A stretch of DNA of 64,000 bases from Chloranthus sessilifolius (Eukaryota > Streptophyta > Magnoliopsida > Chloranthales > Chloranthaceae), in the NCBI GenBank assembly GCA_021018995.1, contig CM037598.1:70698671-70762670 (forward strand), written 5' to 3'. The notes beneath the pieces are model-generated. The model did no database searches. It was not told where the DNA came from and saw nothing but the letters and a program-made list of their open reading frames with translations. The position numbers were made by a program, and so were the translations under genes. The first letter of the stretch is position 1. Every line of letters begins with the position of its first letter. Below are positions 1 through 12,021 of the stretch, piece after piece.

Positions 1-463
1 TTGCCTTGCCTTTGGAATTTTCTAAGTGAAGAGAGCAATGAAATATTTTTCCGCACCTACCCTTATGAACAACGCTAGTCTTTTTGGGTTGATGAAACTA
101 GGGGCCGGACCCATTTCTTTGTATAGTTTTCAGACTGTAGAATGTTGTTATTGAGAGCGACTCGTTTTCTGAATGTAATTCTCCTCTATGCTTGATGCTA
201 CAATATGTAGAATTAAAGAATTCCTGAAGGAATATCAAGGATTGCCTTGCCTTTGGAATTTTCTAAGTGAAGAGAGCAATGAAATATTTTTCCATACCTA
301 CCCTTATGAACAACGCTAGTCTTTTTGGGTTGATGAAACTAGGGGCCGGGCCCATTTCTTTGTATAGTTTTCGACTGTAGAATGTTGTTATTGAGAGCGA
401 CTCATTTTCTGAATGTAATTCTCCTCTATGCTTGATGCTACAGTATGTAGAATTAAAGAATAA
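1..463. repeat. 242-bp tandem duplication (two copies)
   Basis: Bases 1-221 recur at 243-463 with only a few differences (for example ccgcaccta versus ccataccta), a period of 242 bp. A 21-bp segment joins the copies, and after 463 the sequence diverges. The first copy may start before the window. No coding potential is convincing; the short reading frames here have no recognisable domain. Confidence 0.9.
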
Positions 464-2713
464 GAAAACCATTTTTTTAAAAGCGACTTCTTGATTAAGA
501 GGTTTGATGGGGATAACATTTTCATTATTTGAAGAAAAGGGACACAATCACTGGTTGATCGGGGATAGAAGATGGGACCCATCACCTTTCGAAAACTATA
601 CATTTTGATGCACATTCAGGTGATTAATTAAGATTGCTGGTTCAAAACACAATTGATTTGTCAATATTTTTCGATTGAAATTGATGTTGAACTTACCTAC
701 AAAATAGCTCCTATGTCAAAGCCTTGGGACTGGTGTAATAGGAGTCGACAATGCTTCTTTCGTTATCTCAAGACCTTCGATTTCATGGACTTGGAGAAGG
801 GTCAGCCCAACAAAATTGCGGTGAGGAGAGAGGCCAATGACTACATCTGATTGAGGACATGGAGATAGTAATTCATTCTCATTACCGGATGCCAATATTC
901 GAACAGTTCTTTCATCTCCTCCTCTGCCATCTCTAGAGCGCTACACATCATCTTCAAGACAATCATAACAAGCTTTCTCTATTCTAATAGCCTCCAATTT
1001 CTCTCTGAAATGCAAAAAAGAAGAAATTAACTATAGATTAGCATAAAGTGATAAATTATTCTTCGTCATGGCTTCGATTATGTCGATTATGATGTGTATA
1101 GGTAGACATGGAACCTGAAGGATAAAGGAAGTTTTTAAATAAATGAGGCTTCCAATTTCTCCCCAATCAAGTTTCTGCACTTCAGATACAACAACAGCCT
1201 GCCCAACTACCTCTACTACGCCTGCATATTGCCAAACTTCTCTTTTTCTTCCACTGGAAGGTTGGAAAAAGCTCGGAGATCAAATTTCATATTGTCAATC
1301 AATGAGGAACTGACTCCATGGTACACCAACTACAAACTATCGCTTAGAAAGGTTAATAATAATTACACGCTACAGCTCATAGCTTGTCAAAAAGAATGAA
1401 TTTTTCTATTAGTGGTAGAAATAGTAGCAATAAATCACCACCATCACCTTATGTACTACTAGCACTTGGTTAGCCATTGATTTGGGCCTTCAATTTGGAT
1501 GGATCTAATCTTGGATTAGCCATGAGATCATGGCTCATCAAAGATTAGGTCTATCGAAAATATGGCCTAAATAAAAAAGAAAACCAACTGCTAATAATAC
1601 AGATGCTGTCATTAAGATGGAGAGCTCAATTTAAGCAAAAAAGAAGAAGAAGAAGAAGAAGGCCTTATTTCTTTATCAGATTAAAAGGCATCGATGCACG
1701 GTTAGAGATTACCACTTCCAATTACAGAGCACCGTCATCTGGTGCAGAACAAAAACTAGGATCTTTCGACAAATTGTGGCAGCGGGTATCAACGATTAGC
1801 TATTATGTACATGATCCAACCGCCAACGCTTTTGGTATTTGGGTCACTTTTTGGGATGTGTGCAAGTTTTGAACCGAAAAACTGGGCCACCAAACTCAAC
1901 TGAAACCAGACCAAATCCGACCAAGACCAGAAAAAAAAACTGAACTGATACCAATGGGTTCAGTTTCATTTCGATTTTGCGTGGTCAAAAGTCAAAAGTC
2001 AAAAGTGGAAACTGGTTAGGTAGGTTCAGAAAACTGACCTAAAATCAGAAAAAACCGAAAAAAATTGAAAAAATAAACAAAAAACTGAAACCGATTTTGG
2101 TTCGGTTTCGGTTCCGATCTTTGAGGAAAGGGAATCTTGTTTCAGTAACTTGAATTTGGGTTCGTTTAAGTTAACGGAAGATATAACCACCATGCGTTCT
2201 GTTTGATTTGAGGGCAACGGGATAAAGATTGGGTAGAAAGAAAGACGATCTCCATATTTTGATTGCTTTTGATTCAGATCAGATGACGGAGATTGTGTCC
2301 CAATCCTTGAACCAAAGATCAGATTACACATTGATGATTATTCCATGTGTGACACATCCAAAGAAGTGACCAGGCCGTTTACCTAAAAAACCTCATAGGC
2401 TCTCTCTCTATATTTCCCTTGTAAAACAGAAACAAGTAGAAGATCATACATAGCACATGGAATACCCACAATGATAAAAACAAAGAGCAATAGGATTTAT
2501 GGTTCAAATAAATTAGTAATATGTAGAGTTAAGGAAGGAAACCTCGGAAAATGCTTCAACCCTTCGACGACACAGCAAGAAAGCAAACTACTTTTACGGC
2601 AGTAGAGAGAAAGAGGGAGTCATATAGAATAAAGATAGTGCCGGCGTTATTCCTTTTGGTTTAAGTCTAGTTTTAGAAAACCAAGAAACGGTCCAGATTG
2701 ATCGCCATTGAGC
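464..2713. other. Intergenic, no gene recognised
   Basis: AT-rich sequence with only short reading frames and no domain I recognise. A (GTCAAAA)3 repeat lies near 1986-2006, and 1870-2110 is rich in loosely repeated AACCGAAAC-like words. This looks like old repeat-derived intergenic DNA. Confidence 0.6.
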
Positions 2714-2891
2714 TGGGGCTGTCAACGGGGTTTTTGATAGGCCTGAGATCATTTTAAACAGATAACCGAACTGGTGCATCATCTACCCGAGACGGATCAG
2801 GTGCACTATCAGATCGGGTAAGGTCGGGCATATGCCATTTTTCTAGTGGGCAACCAAAATTTTGACCCGACCCAACCCTTTGACAGCCCTA
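2714..2891. mobile_element. Possible hAT-type MITE remnant
   Basis: The ends form a short inverted repeat, TGGGGCTGTCAA at the left and the complement of TAGGGCTGTCAA at the right, with GACCCGACCC-rich subterminal sequence. This resembles non-autonomous hAT elements. The expected 8-bp target duplications do not match, so the call rests on the ends alone. Confidence 0.4.
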
Positions 2892-3053
2892 GTTACATCT
2901 ATGGGACCCATATTTGCAACTAAAGATTCCTTGACTACTCTTAATCAAATGATGGAGAAATCATCATTCTTCCACTCCACTCCCCTAATCTTTACATCAT
3001 GGCTTACCTATTAAACGATATTCCACATGGCACTAGGGGTGCAAACTTTGTAG

Positions 3054-3062
3054 TTTTTTTTT
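3054..3062. repeat. Left target-site duplication of the MULE
   Basis: Nine T residues directly abut the left inverted repeat, and nine T residues abut the right one at 15157-15165. Nine base pairs is the usual MULE target duplication. Low complexity weakens the evidence slightly, but the two runs are exactly equal in length. Confidence 0.75.
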
Positions 3063-3190
3063 GGGAAGTTTACCTGATCGGCCCTGTCAGATACACCTTT
3101 TACGTTAGAGGTCCTGTAGTTTCACCTTTATCCAAACCGACTAGCTCCAAGCCTAGCCGACTCTAAGGAGAGTAAAAAGTCTAAATTACC
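3063..3190 (+). repeat. MULE left terminal inverted repeat
   Basis: The first 76 bp match the reverse complement of the right end closely, with shared words such as CCCTGTCAGATACACC and CCTGTAGTTTCACC. Similarity then weakens to about 128 bp, where both ends show a CCCCC stretch. Confidence 0.85.
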
Positions 3191-3567
3191 CCCTTCTATG
3201 ACTTTCTTTAACCCACAAAGCATCATCTTCTTCCTCATTTTAATATGTTAAAAAGTTAGAGGTGGGTCAGGTCACAGGTGACGACGTTTTCTTCCTTAAT
3301 CTGATCTGCTATTTCGAAGAAAAAAACATAGGCTTGGGAGAAGAAGCCGTGCATTTCTCCATTGTGACAAGAAGACCCTGCAGTTTGCCCTTGCGACGCA
3401 AGGTATCTTACATAAACCCCATTTTCAGTTTATTAGGGTCTTTTAATGAGGCAATATAAGAAATAATTTAAGTTTATTGGTCCACATTTTCAGTTTGTTA
3501 GGATCTCCTATTCGTGCAGTATAAGAAAGTCTTTGTATCCTTGGATCATTTTTTGAAAACTATATAT

Positions 3568-3762
3568 CTCGATTGCAAATATAATCGTCATCGACTTTAT
3601 ATACAGTCGATATCGATTGCAAATATAATCGTTATCGACTCTATATTTAATCGATAACGATTGTCTATAAAGTCGATGACGATTATATATACAATCGATA
3701 TCGATCGTATATAGAGTCGATACCGATTATATTTGAAATCGATATCGATTGTATATAGAGTC
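3568..3762. repeat. 22-bp palindromic repeat array 1 (about 9 units)
   Basis: Perfectly phased 22-bp units, each a TCGATATCGA-like 10-bp palindrome plus a 12-bp AT-rich spacer such as TTGTATATAGAG. The array lies just upstream of the transposase start at 3820, in the likely promoter or leader. Confidence 0.9.
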
Positions 3763-3819
3763 CTTTCTTTTTTGTTTCATCAGTCTTATGACCCCTTCCT
3801 TCTCATTCTTAAACAGACG

Positions 3820-6550
3820 ATGACGGACGTGAGGATTCCTCTTCTTTGTCACTATGATGGCCTTCTTGTAAACGATGATGGCTTGTATGAAGGTGGCCGG
3901 AGGAGGGTCATTAACATTTCGACAAGTATTTCTTATGAACAATTCATGAGGCGAATGTCTGCTGTCAGTATTCCAAGGGCGGATGAAACAGTTTCTACAA
4001 AGTTTCATATGAAGATAGTGAATACCCCTGTGGTTGCCGACATTTTGGACGCTGATGATTTGGCCACCCTATTTACGTTTTATAGATCCGGGGTGGACGT
4101 CATAAAGGAATTCATCATTAAGGAATCGTCATCCTTCCGAGTCGAAGCTGAACAAGTAGATCTTGGCGGGACTGAATTTCAGCCATATAAGTTTGAGGAT
4201 GAAACTGTATACGATACTGTCCCGTTATGCGATGACAGCGATATTACGGCGAACATGACTGCCAGGAAAGCAAGTTTTGATTTAAGCGATGTTCCGATTG
4301 AATCGTATGATGACCCACTAAAATACATGCATAGGTCATAACAATGTAGTCAATGGTTAGACTACACTTCAAAACGGGCGGTGGATACCGACGATTTCAG
4401 TCATATCTTCCCCGGTGGATGGACAACTTGATTTACTTATGAATTATGCTCTACCATGCCATTGATGGGAATTACCGAAGAAACTCAATCCCATGTCCAT
4501 ACACATGAGCACCCCTTCGGTGAAGGGCCTAGTCAACCACGCCATTATCGATTCGGTGAAGGATCTAGTCAATCACATCAGACCCGTTTGGTGAAGGATC
4601 TAGTCAATCACCTGAGAATACCGCTAGTGAATGACATAGTTATCCTCAACCCACTAATGAGGATACCTTAGAAGAAGATTATGAAAGGGAATTAGATGGG
4701 TTTATAAAAGAGGATCCGAAAATTTTTGTGAGAGACATTGATAATCCCCTAGTAGACGGAGATTACGAAGTGCCAGAGACATCGGGCGACTCCTCCGATG
4801 AAGAGGTGGAAACTGAATATCAGAATTGGATGTTTAAAGTTGGAGAGATCTTCCGAGACAAATAAATATTTCAAAGATCATTGAAAGAGCACGCGGTGGA
4901 GAAAAACTTTCAAAATCGACTTGTGAAAACTACTAGTTATCGAGTGACAGCTAGATGCTATGAACCCGATTGTTTGTGGCAAATACATGCGTCTAAATTG
5001 ACTGGCTCGATTCTTTCTAAATCAAGACATTCAATAGTACTCACACATGCGGGGCTACTAAGATCGGACCGTACGGTCTCCGTAATGCAACAATCTCCTT
5101 CGTAGCCAACTATGTACGGGATAAACTTATGAAAAGATTCGACTACACACCGGCGTCGATAATATTTGATATTGTAAAAGCTTATAATGTGCAAATCTCA
5201 TATGCAAAGGGTTGGAGGGGAAAAGAACTTGCCCTTAATGATATTAGAGGCAGTTGGAAAGGAAAATTTGTGGATCTACCGGCCTACGTGAAGGAGATGG
5301 AGAGGGTAGATCCTAATGTACAAACATCCTTTCAACTTAAGCTTGACGGTAAGTTCCAAAGATTTTTTTAGAGTTTTGGCCCGTGCATCGAAAGCTATCG
5401 CAATACACTTCGTCGCATATTGCTTGTAGACGGCACACACATACAAGGACGTTTCGAAGGGATCCTACTTATTGCCTAGGTGCAAGACGGTAATGGTCAT
5501 ATATTACCGTTAGCATTTGCCGTCATCGAGTTAGAAGAAGAGGATACGTGGATGTGATTTCTTGAACAGGTAGGTGCGTTTGTGATCGGTGGGTTTAACG
5601 AAGATTTCGTTTTTATCACTGATAGGTCGAAGGGTTTAATAAATGCGATGAAACAAATCTTTCCTAACGCATATCACAACTACTGCATGCGACATATGAC
5701 ACAAAATTTGGCACACAAGTATCCCAAGAACAATGTGAAGGGTCTATGGTGGAAAGTTGCGCGTACATATTCAGTAGAGAGATTTGATTATTTTATGAAC
5801 GAAATGAAGAAAGATCTTGCTGATCCTCGGGCCGTACAATATATTTCGAAAATAGACCCGAAGCATTGGGCACGCGCACATATGGAAGGAAGGCAGTACG
5901 ATTCTCTGACTACGAATAGTGCTGAAAGCTTAAATAGTGTACTAAAGATAGCTCGAGAGAGACCAATTATCGACTTAATCATAACTACTAGAGAGAAAGT
6001 TGTCGATCATTTTCAAAAGCGCAGACAGATATCTGAGAAATGGACCACCCTCCTCTGCCCGAAAGCAGACGAGCATATGAAGAAGGTGTTGCAATGGGCC
6101 GGTAGAAAGAGAACTCAACAATACGGGCGTGATCAATTCCAAGTCAACTCCGAAAATTTCATTCATCACGTCAACTTGGAATACAAGACGTGTAGTTGCC
6201 GTCGTTGGCACATTCATGGCTTGCCTTGCTCCCATGCCGTGGCGACCATCAATCGGAGAAGTTACGACTACCATAACTTCTGTGGGAAGTGGTTTTTCAC
6301 CGCTGCTTTAGACAAACATACGACGAGTAATGACTTCCCACCCTCGATAAAAGCCAATGAAAGTTTCAAGCAGAGCAACTCCCTGAAAATATGAAAGTGA
6401 GACCACCCTGTAATTGCCGAAAGCAAGCCGGCCGTCCGAGGAAGAGAATGATAAGGTCTAAGGGTGAGGTTAAGGGCCTTACAGTGTAGCAGGTGCAGTG
6501 AATATGGTCATAATCGCAGGAGTTGCACGACAGTGGGACCGATGGGTTGA
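3820..6550 (+). pseudogene. MuDR-type transposase, disrupted
   Basis: DDE transposase for cut-and-paste movement of the MULE. The N-terminal domain starts at the ATG at 3820, chosen because the upstream in-frame ATG at 3733 lies inside the repeat array. An acidic linker and a MuDR-type Cys-containing region follow (4690-5105). The core has Asp in VDGTH (5429-5431), Asp in ITDRSKG (5621-5623) and Glu in NSAESLN (5924-5926). A SWIM zinc finger follows (CSC...CSH, 6191-6235), and a CCHC knuckle (6485-6526) precedes the stop at 6548. Internal stops at 5369, 5477 and 5555, plus frame breaks around 4341-4860 and 5105, inactivate it. Two of these stops replace Trp codons expected in this family. Long open stretches, for example 5582-6394, suggest fairly recent decay. 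I have not resolved introns. Confidence 0.88.
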
Positions 6551-6702
6551 TAGTGTATATTTTTAATAAAGATAGATGGAATGTAAACGAGAATATATAT
6601 TTGCTCAGAAATTCAGAATCTAGATTTTTTTGATTCGTAATAGTTGTAATTTTACTGTACAGTTACACAGAAACATGCAACCAAGAATGTACAAATGAGA
6701 CA

Positions 6703-7018
6703 TCAGCGATTGTATATATAGTCGTTGCCGATTATTTATAGAGTCATTATCGACTATATTTATAATCGATAGCGACTCTATACAGAGTCGCTATCGACTA
6801 TATAAATAATCGATAGCGACTCTATTCAGAATCGCCATCGACTTTATAATAATCGATAGCGACTCTATTCAGAATCGCCATCGACTTTATATAAAGTCGA
6901 TATCAATTCATTTTAGAATCGATATCGACTATTTATATAGTCGATAGGGACTCTAAATAGAGTCGTTATTGATTATTTGTATAGTCGATGACGACTATAT
7001 ATAAGTCGATAATGACTT
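6703..7018. repeat. 22-bp palindromic repeat array 2 (about 14 units)
   Basis: The same 22-bp period, with a 21-bp slip near 6850. It occupies the space between the 3' ends of the two convergent MULE genes. Several adjacent units alternate spacers ending in GAG or GAA with spacers ending in TAA. Confidence 0.9.
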
Positions 7019-7061
7019 CTATTTCTACATTATAACCACTGCTACTTAAAAAATGTTTCAA

Positions 7062-7967
7062 TTATATTAAAAATATTTCATTTACAAAAAATGTGTCATT
7101 TACATTTACAACCACACTGCTGCTGTGCCTACTCTTTGTCGTCCTCCTCAAGTTCTCTTCCCCCATCGCCGGTGTATGACCAATTTCTGCCCTGAACCTA
7201 TCTATATCTGATTGCACAAAGTCAAATTTCTTTCCTGACATGAAGTACTCCACATACTTCACCACAAACACCCCATAATCACTCGAATTGGTCTGTCGGG
7301 GAAGGGCTTTGATCCGACAGTCACTAGATGACCAAGGATAGGTCTCCGTGTTCAGTGCAGTGGAGTCATCATACGAATATAAAACCGCGGGAAGGTAGTG
7401 GGTCTATTTCAAAATAGAGGAATGCCAGATATGCTAAGCTAACAATGATGAAAGATATGCTAAGCAAAATATATTACCAGCATTTTTAATTGGGTCGGAT
7501 ATCTTTCCTTAGAGGGCCTATTAAATATAGGGTCGACGACCATTATCAATCATTCGACTACCTTCACGATCGTAAGCGCCCAGTGTAATGGTTGTTGAGA
7601 ATGAATTGGCATAAATATCTACAAAAATGTAATATAATCTCAAAGGGTATGATAAAAAAATTATAAAGAGGTTAGAAGCATACTGTGCTGCACGCATGAG
7701 CCCATAAATTCTGAAACTGATTGAAGAAGAAATTTTTCATCAGCTTCTTCCCTTGGCTCTGTTCTTGTTTATAGGCAGCCCACCGTTTAATTTACTCTCG
7801 AACAATTCTTCATATAATCTTTCAGCGAGAATGAACTTGTTAAAATCGTTCAGTTCAAAGCTCATGTATGTCAGAGTGGTAGGGCTCATAAAGAAGCTTT
7901 TGTGCTTTACATCAGGATGAATATAGTTATCAATTACTTCCAAGTGTCTCAGGTAGGTGCCCATAAT
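7062..7967 (-). pseudogene. Ulp1/C48 peptidase domain of the MULE second gene
   Basis: Three islands separated by plausible GT-AG introns. The first has an LEVIDNYI motif (7964-7740). The second follows an acceptor near 7620 and carries the catalytic His of HWALTIV (7583-7585) and an Asp in VVDPIFN (7532-7534), with a stop at 7550-7552. The third (7409-7062) has the QTN...GVFVVKY signature, where the family reads DCGVF but this copy reads DYGVF (codon 7275-7277). A one-base frame shift is needed near 7740. The domain is therefore catalytically dead as well as broken. Confidence 0.8.
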
Positions 7968-7993
7968 CTGAAACCAAAGCAGTTAGAGTTAAA

Positions 7994-8176
7994 TAATCGG
8001 TATCGACTCATTTTATAATCGATGACGATGACTTATATAATCGATATCGACTCTAGACTGAATCGATATCGATTCGTTGTCAAGTCGATAATGATTATAT
8101 ATATCATCGCTATCGACTATACAATGAATCAATATCGATTCAGTGTAGAGTCGATAACGACTCTATTTCAAGTCGT
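7994..8176. repeat. 22-bp palindromic repeat array 3 (about 8 units)
   Basis: The same repeat family, lying in the gap between the Ulp1 exon (ending 7967) and the Pro/Glu-rich exon (from about 8400) of the minus-strand gene, apparently inside an intron. Confidence 0.88.
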
Positions 8177-8907
8177 CGAGAGCTTTAAATTGTCTATTTG
8201 TGCCTACAATAGCTACAATAGCTTTACTTTACTTACAAACTTGTCCATGTACTACGTGCCCTCCAGACATTTGAAAGATTATACCACCAGCCTATAGTTA
8301 CCGACGGTGCTTACGTAGTCGCTGTATAAATGAAGGCCAATGTAACTAATCTTTGTAATACATTTATAAATTTATAATAATAAAGTGAAAGATTCAGGCT
8401 TGTTTCTGAGACGAATAACTTACTCGCCCTCCTTCTCAGGCTTGTTCTATATCTCTTGCATGTATTTCTGCTCCGCTGTCAGCACAACAGTAGCATCATC
8501 AGCCGTAGACCCAGGCTCAGTGGTAGCATTAGTCACCGGTCCAGGCTTAACAGTTTTCTTTCAATGGCCTTCTCGGTTATAGGCTTTTTCACCGTCGCTA
8601 CCCTTCGCTGTGTCCTAGGTTTGACAGTAGCTGTTTTGATGAGTTTTCCTTGCCTAGGTCTTAAGCGAGGGTCAATTTATTGGTGAGGCAATTGGGAAGA
8701 GGTTTGCTCTTCACCAGCTGGACCATTATCGGTTTGAGTCTCAGGCAGCTCGTCAGCAGTTGCCGTCACCTCACCCGTGGGAGGATCCTGATGCAGGGGA
8801 GCTGATGGTTTCTCATCGACCGTTGTGTCGCACACTTTCGATATCGGCTCCTCAATACCGCCATCCTGAACATCAAAATAATGGTGCAAAATATGTTAAA
8901 AAGTCCA

Positions 8908-9092
8908 AATCGATTTTACATTTAATCAATATCGACTGTATATATAGTCGATAACGATTCAATATACAGTCGTTATCAACTGTAGGTATAGTCGATAACG
9001 ATTCAATATACAGTCGTTATCGACTGTAGATATAATCGATAACGATTCAATATACAGTCGTTATTGATTCTTTATACAGTCGATATCGATTT
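8908..9092. repeat. 22-bp palindromic repeat array 4 (about 8 units)
   Basis: The same family, filling the intron between the exons ending at 8889 and 9096. Some units are nearly identical in pairs (a 44-bp higher-order repeat around 8940-9060). Confidence 0.9.
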
Positions 9093-9095
9093 ATG

Positions 9096-9413
9096 TTAAC
9101 AAATCTGAACACATAAATACCACGTTTCAACACATACCTTAGGTATCGCCTCCAATAAATTTTCAAGTTCTTTTATATTTTCCTGGCCCTTTCTGACCAA
9201 CGAGTTGTAGTGATTCAACTTCTGTAACTCCTCATCCCTTAATTTCAACCGCTCATTCAAGGAGTTGCATAGTTTCTCTATGAAAGCACAACGTTTCGCC
9301 AGGACCTTATTCTCTCCCTCCAAATCGCTCACTCTTTGGGTGAGCGTTAAGTTCTCCAGCGCCAAACCGTCGACCCTCCTCAACAACGACTCATTGGAGG
9401 TGGACGGTTCCAT
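9096..9413 (-). CDS. Coiled-coil exon of the MULE second gene
   Basis: An open stretch of about 105 residues with strong heptad-like spacing of Leu, Val and Ile (LALENLTLTQ, LEGENKVL, LNERLKLRDEEL), predicted as a coiled coil. It probably mediates self-association. It is an internal exon; the ATG at 9413 may be a coincidence of the frame. Confidence 0.55.
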   Translation of the reverse strand: MEPSTSNESLLRRVDGLALENLTLTQRVSDLEGENKVLAKRCAFIEKLCNSLNERLKLRDEELQKLNHYNSLVRKGQENIKELENLLEAIPKVCVETWYLCVQIC

Positions 9414-10103
9414 AAACTCACTTTCGGTGGCTAGGCTCTCTTATGCCCCCCACAGTTCTCGGCCGCTCTACACGTTATGCATTGACTTATTTAAAAATTA
9501 ATAATAATAAATTGTAATATCCCAAAAATTACGCGTTAAACAGTGATCTCGGGATCCGTGCCTGACTGGTCATAGGTTGACCATGTAGGAGTTCACTAGT
9601 TGACGTAGGATATGATGAACGGATGAGATGTGAGAATTTAAGTGAATGTGTGGAGGATGAGATTAATCTGGAGTCACATTCACCTATTTCTGGTGCATGT
9701 GCTCAACACACAGGTTGGAGGGGAGATAAAAGGGTTTAATAGCCCTAGTTTCTCTTTTGTTTGGTAGTTGAGGGAGAGTAAAGAAGAGAGAGAGAGAAGG
9801 AGAGCATAGTTAAAGCAAGGAGTTATTGTGGGTGTTTGGAAGGGGGATTCAAGCATTTAAAAGGCTGATTCGACACGAAGGATCCGTTCAAGCCAAAGCT
9901 GGAACCCTAGCCTTTTCAACCCCTTGACCTAATCAATTTGAGATTGATTGAAGGTAAAATTTCATAAATTAAATGCCTAGGTTATAGAGGTTTAAATTCA
10001 GTCAAGAATGTTTAAAATGATAGATTAAGTGCTTAGAAAAATGAAGGAAAAAGAGTAGGAAGAGATTTGAAAGAACAACCCAAAAGGGGGTTGAATCTGG
10101 CCA

Positions 10104-10562
10104 AATCGATTAATCGAAATTGGGTTTCGATTAATCGATTTTCGCCAAGAAGTTGAAAAGTCAAAATAGCCCGAATTCGATTAATTGAACTGAGTTTCGA
10201 TTAATCGACTTTGGATCTTGATTAATCAATTTTGGTGTCGATTAATCGACTGAGAGCCTCCAGTGAACTCCAGTGGCTGGAGGAAAGTGACCTGGGAAAA
10301 TCGACTAATCGAAATGGGATTTCGATTAATCGATTTCAAATTTCGATTAATCGATTTGGAATTTCGATTAATCGATTTGGGATCGATTAATCGATTTTAG
10401 GAATTCGATTACTCGAATTGAGAATCAAATTGATAGAGTAGAGAATTTTGATTAATCGATGTGGGATTCGATTAATCGAATGTGGACCTCGATTAATCGA
10501 TTTTGGGAATCGATTAATCGAATCAGTTTCGATTAATCGACTTTGGAGTTCGATTAATCGAC
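10104..10562. repeat. TCGATTAATCGA minisatellite inside LTR A
   Basis: About 18 occurrences of TCGATTAATCGA or one-mismatch forms, spaced mostly 20-22 bp, with T/G-rich spacers. A short unique segment (10255-10300) interrupts the array. Confidence 0.9.
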
Positions 10563-11072
10563 TGACATAAATTTTGTTGACTTTTTAGTTTGCCTTCAAG
10601 ATTCTCGGGGGGTCTTGGACCTTCCTTGTTATATCTTTAATGATGTGTTGCATGTGTTATGTTGTACCATAGGTGGTACGTATGATCGTGGGCACAAGGA
10701 GCCATGTGGGACCTTGATGCTTTGAGTTATCAGAGACTTGAGGTAGGGAAAACCTTAAACATGTACTTTAATTTACAAGAGCATGTATGTAGTGATATAG
10801 AATCAAATTGAAAACTATTTTATTGCTTAAAGTTTTATGAAAAGTGTGTGTGAGTGACATCAATAAGAGCATCTAATAATGAGCCATCCCCATGGGATGA
10901 GGAAGTAAAGTAATAAGAGCATCAGGTGTGATGCAAGTGAATAGACACATCCCAGGGATGTATCTAAGATTGAATAATGTCTGATAGGGCCTGACTGATA
11001 TAAGATACCACACTTACACGGTGAATAACTATATGTAAAGCACCTGATATTTTTGTTATTTGAGGTTTGATA

Positions 11073-11150
11073 GGATACCCCACAGACGTGGCGGGATACC
11101 CGCGACTGACGCGGCAGGATATCCGTGACCGATAATGCGGCGAAACCGTA
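11073..11150. repeat. Hairpin-type minisatellite in LTR A (3 units)
   Basis: Three units beginning GGATAYCC, each with a C-rich arm and a G-rich arm around a short loop, for example CCCCACAGACGTGGCGGG. It sits about 370 bp upstream of the conserved TGAGCT/GCTCAC block. Confidence 0.75.
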
Positions 11151-11775
11151 AGCTGCCATGAGGCTTATCCAGAGATAAGTTGAAACCCCGCCACCAATTC
11201 CCAGGGAAAAGGGGCTTGGGTACTATTTGTATTCTCAGGGAACACGTTTAAAACTGTCTATATAGATGACGATGAAGGGTATCTCATCGGGGCTCGATAC
11301 TATATTGCTCGGGGATTACTTAAGTTGAAAGGTTAAGTTTTGCTTTAGGCCTATTCAGTATCATTCATGATTAATTAAAAGACATGTGTAAACCACCAGT
11401 AAAATGTGATTCCTTTTCAACTGTTTCTTAGTAACTGCATAGACACATCATGCATAAGCATATCATGGAATACATGTGAGTTTTAATTTATATGTTCACT
11501 ATGTTTTGTTCCGTATTGAGCTAGGATGTAGCTCACCCCTTAGACTATTCGTCGCAGGTCCACTATTAGCAGTTGCTGAAGCTTCAGGGGATGTTGACCC
11601 TGGTGAGTCGGACCTTGCGCCTGGTGACGAGTTGGAGCCACCTCCTGAGGACTTCTTCTAGAGGACTCCGTTGTGCATCTTTGAGAGTTTTGTGAGCTTA
11701 TTTGGTACGGCTTGGTATGTCAAGCCTAGTTTTCATTAAACAATGTAATTAAATATTGGGATTATTCTTTTGGGG

Positions 11776-11812
11776 CGAACCATTGTGATGATTGGCAATC
11801 ATCGATGGTTCG
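11776..11812. other. Strong inverted repeat near the LTR A 3' end
   Basis: The outer arms CGAACCAT and ATGGTTCG enclose the inner arms GATGATTG and CAATCATC. LTRs at 28162, 34671 and 38888 carry different palindromes at the corresponding place, suggesting a conserved RNA fold. Confidence 0.75.
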
Positions 11813-12021
11813 GATCGGTTCTCCATTCATGCAGGGGCATGAAGGTAGAACCGTCTTTTGATCAATACTTAAATAATGAATTATTTCTGCAATTATTGTT
11901 ATCATTTTCAGTTTATTTCTATTGCTTGATATACCAGTGTTCCGTGCTTAGCCAAGGGGCATGGTCAAGATGATCTTGTCGATGGCATGGGTTTCGGGGT
12001 GCTGAAATTCGGACTGTCACA

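Larger units (their letters stand above)
9513..12021 (+). mobile_element. Solo LTR A, Gypsy (Del/Tekay-like), nested in the MULE
   Basis: It starts TGTAATATCCC and ends GGACTGTCACA, the same inverted-end style as the other LTRs here. It carries the shared block TTGAGCTAGGATGTAGCTCA (11515-11534) and a 3' hairpin (11776-11812). No internal retrotransposon region is attached, so it is a solo LTR. The flanking pentamers are TAAAT and TGCAT, which do not match, so the target duplication has decayed or the ends are not exact. It splits the second MULE gene and is therefore younger than the MULE insertion. Lineage is inferred from LTR features only. Confidence 0.75.
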
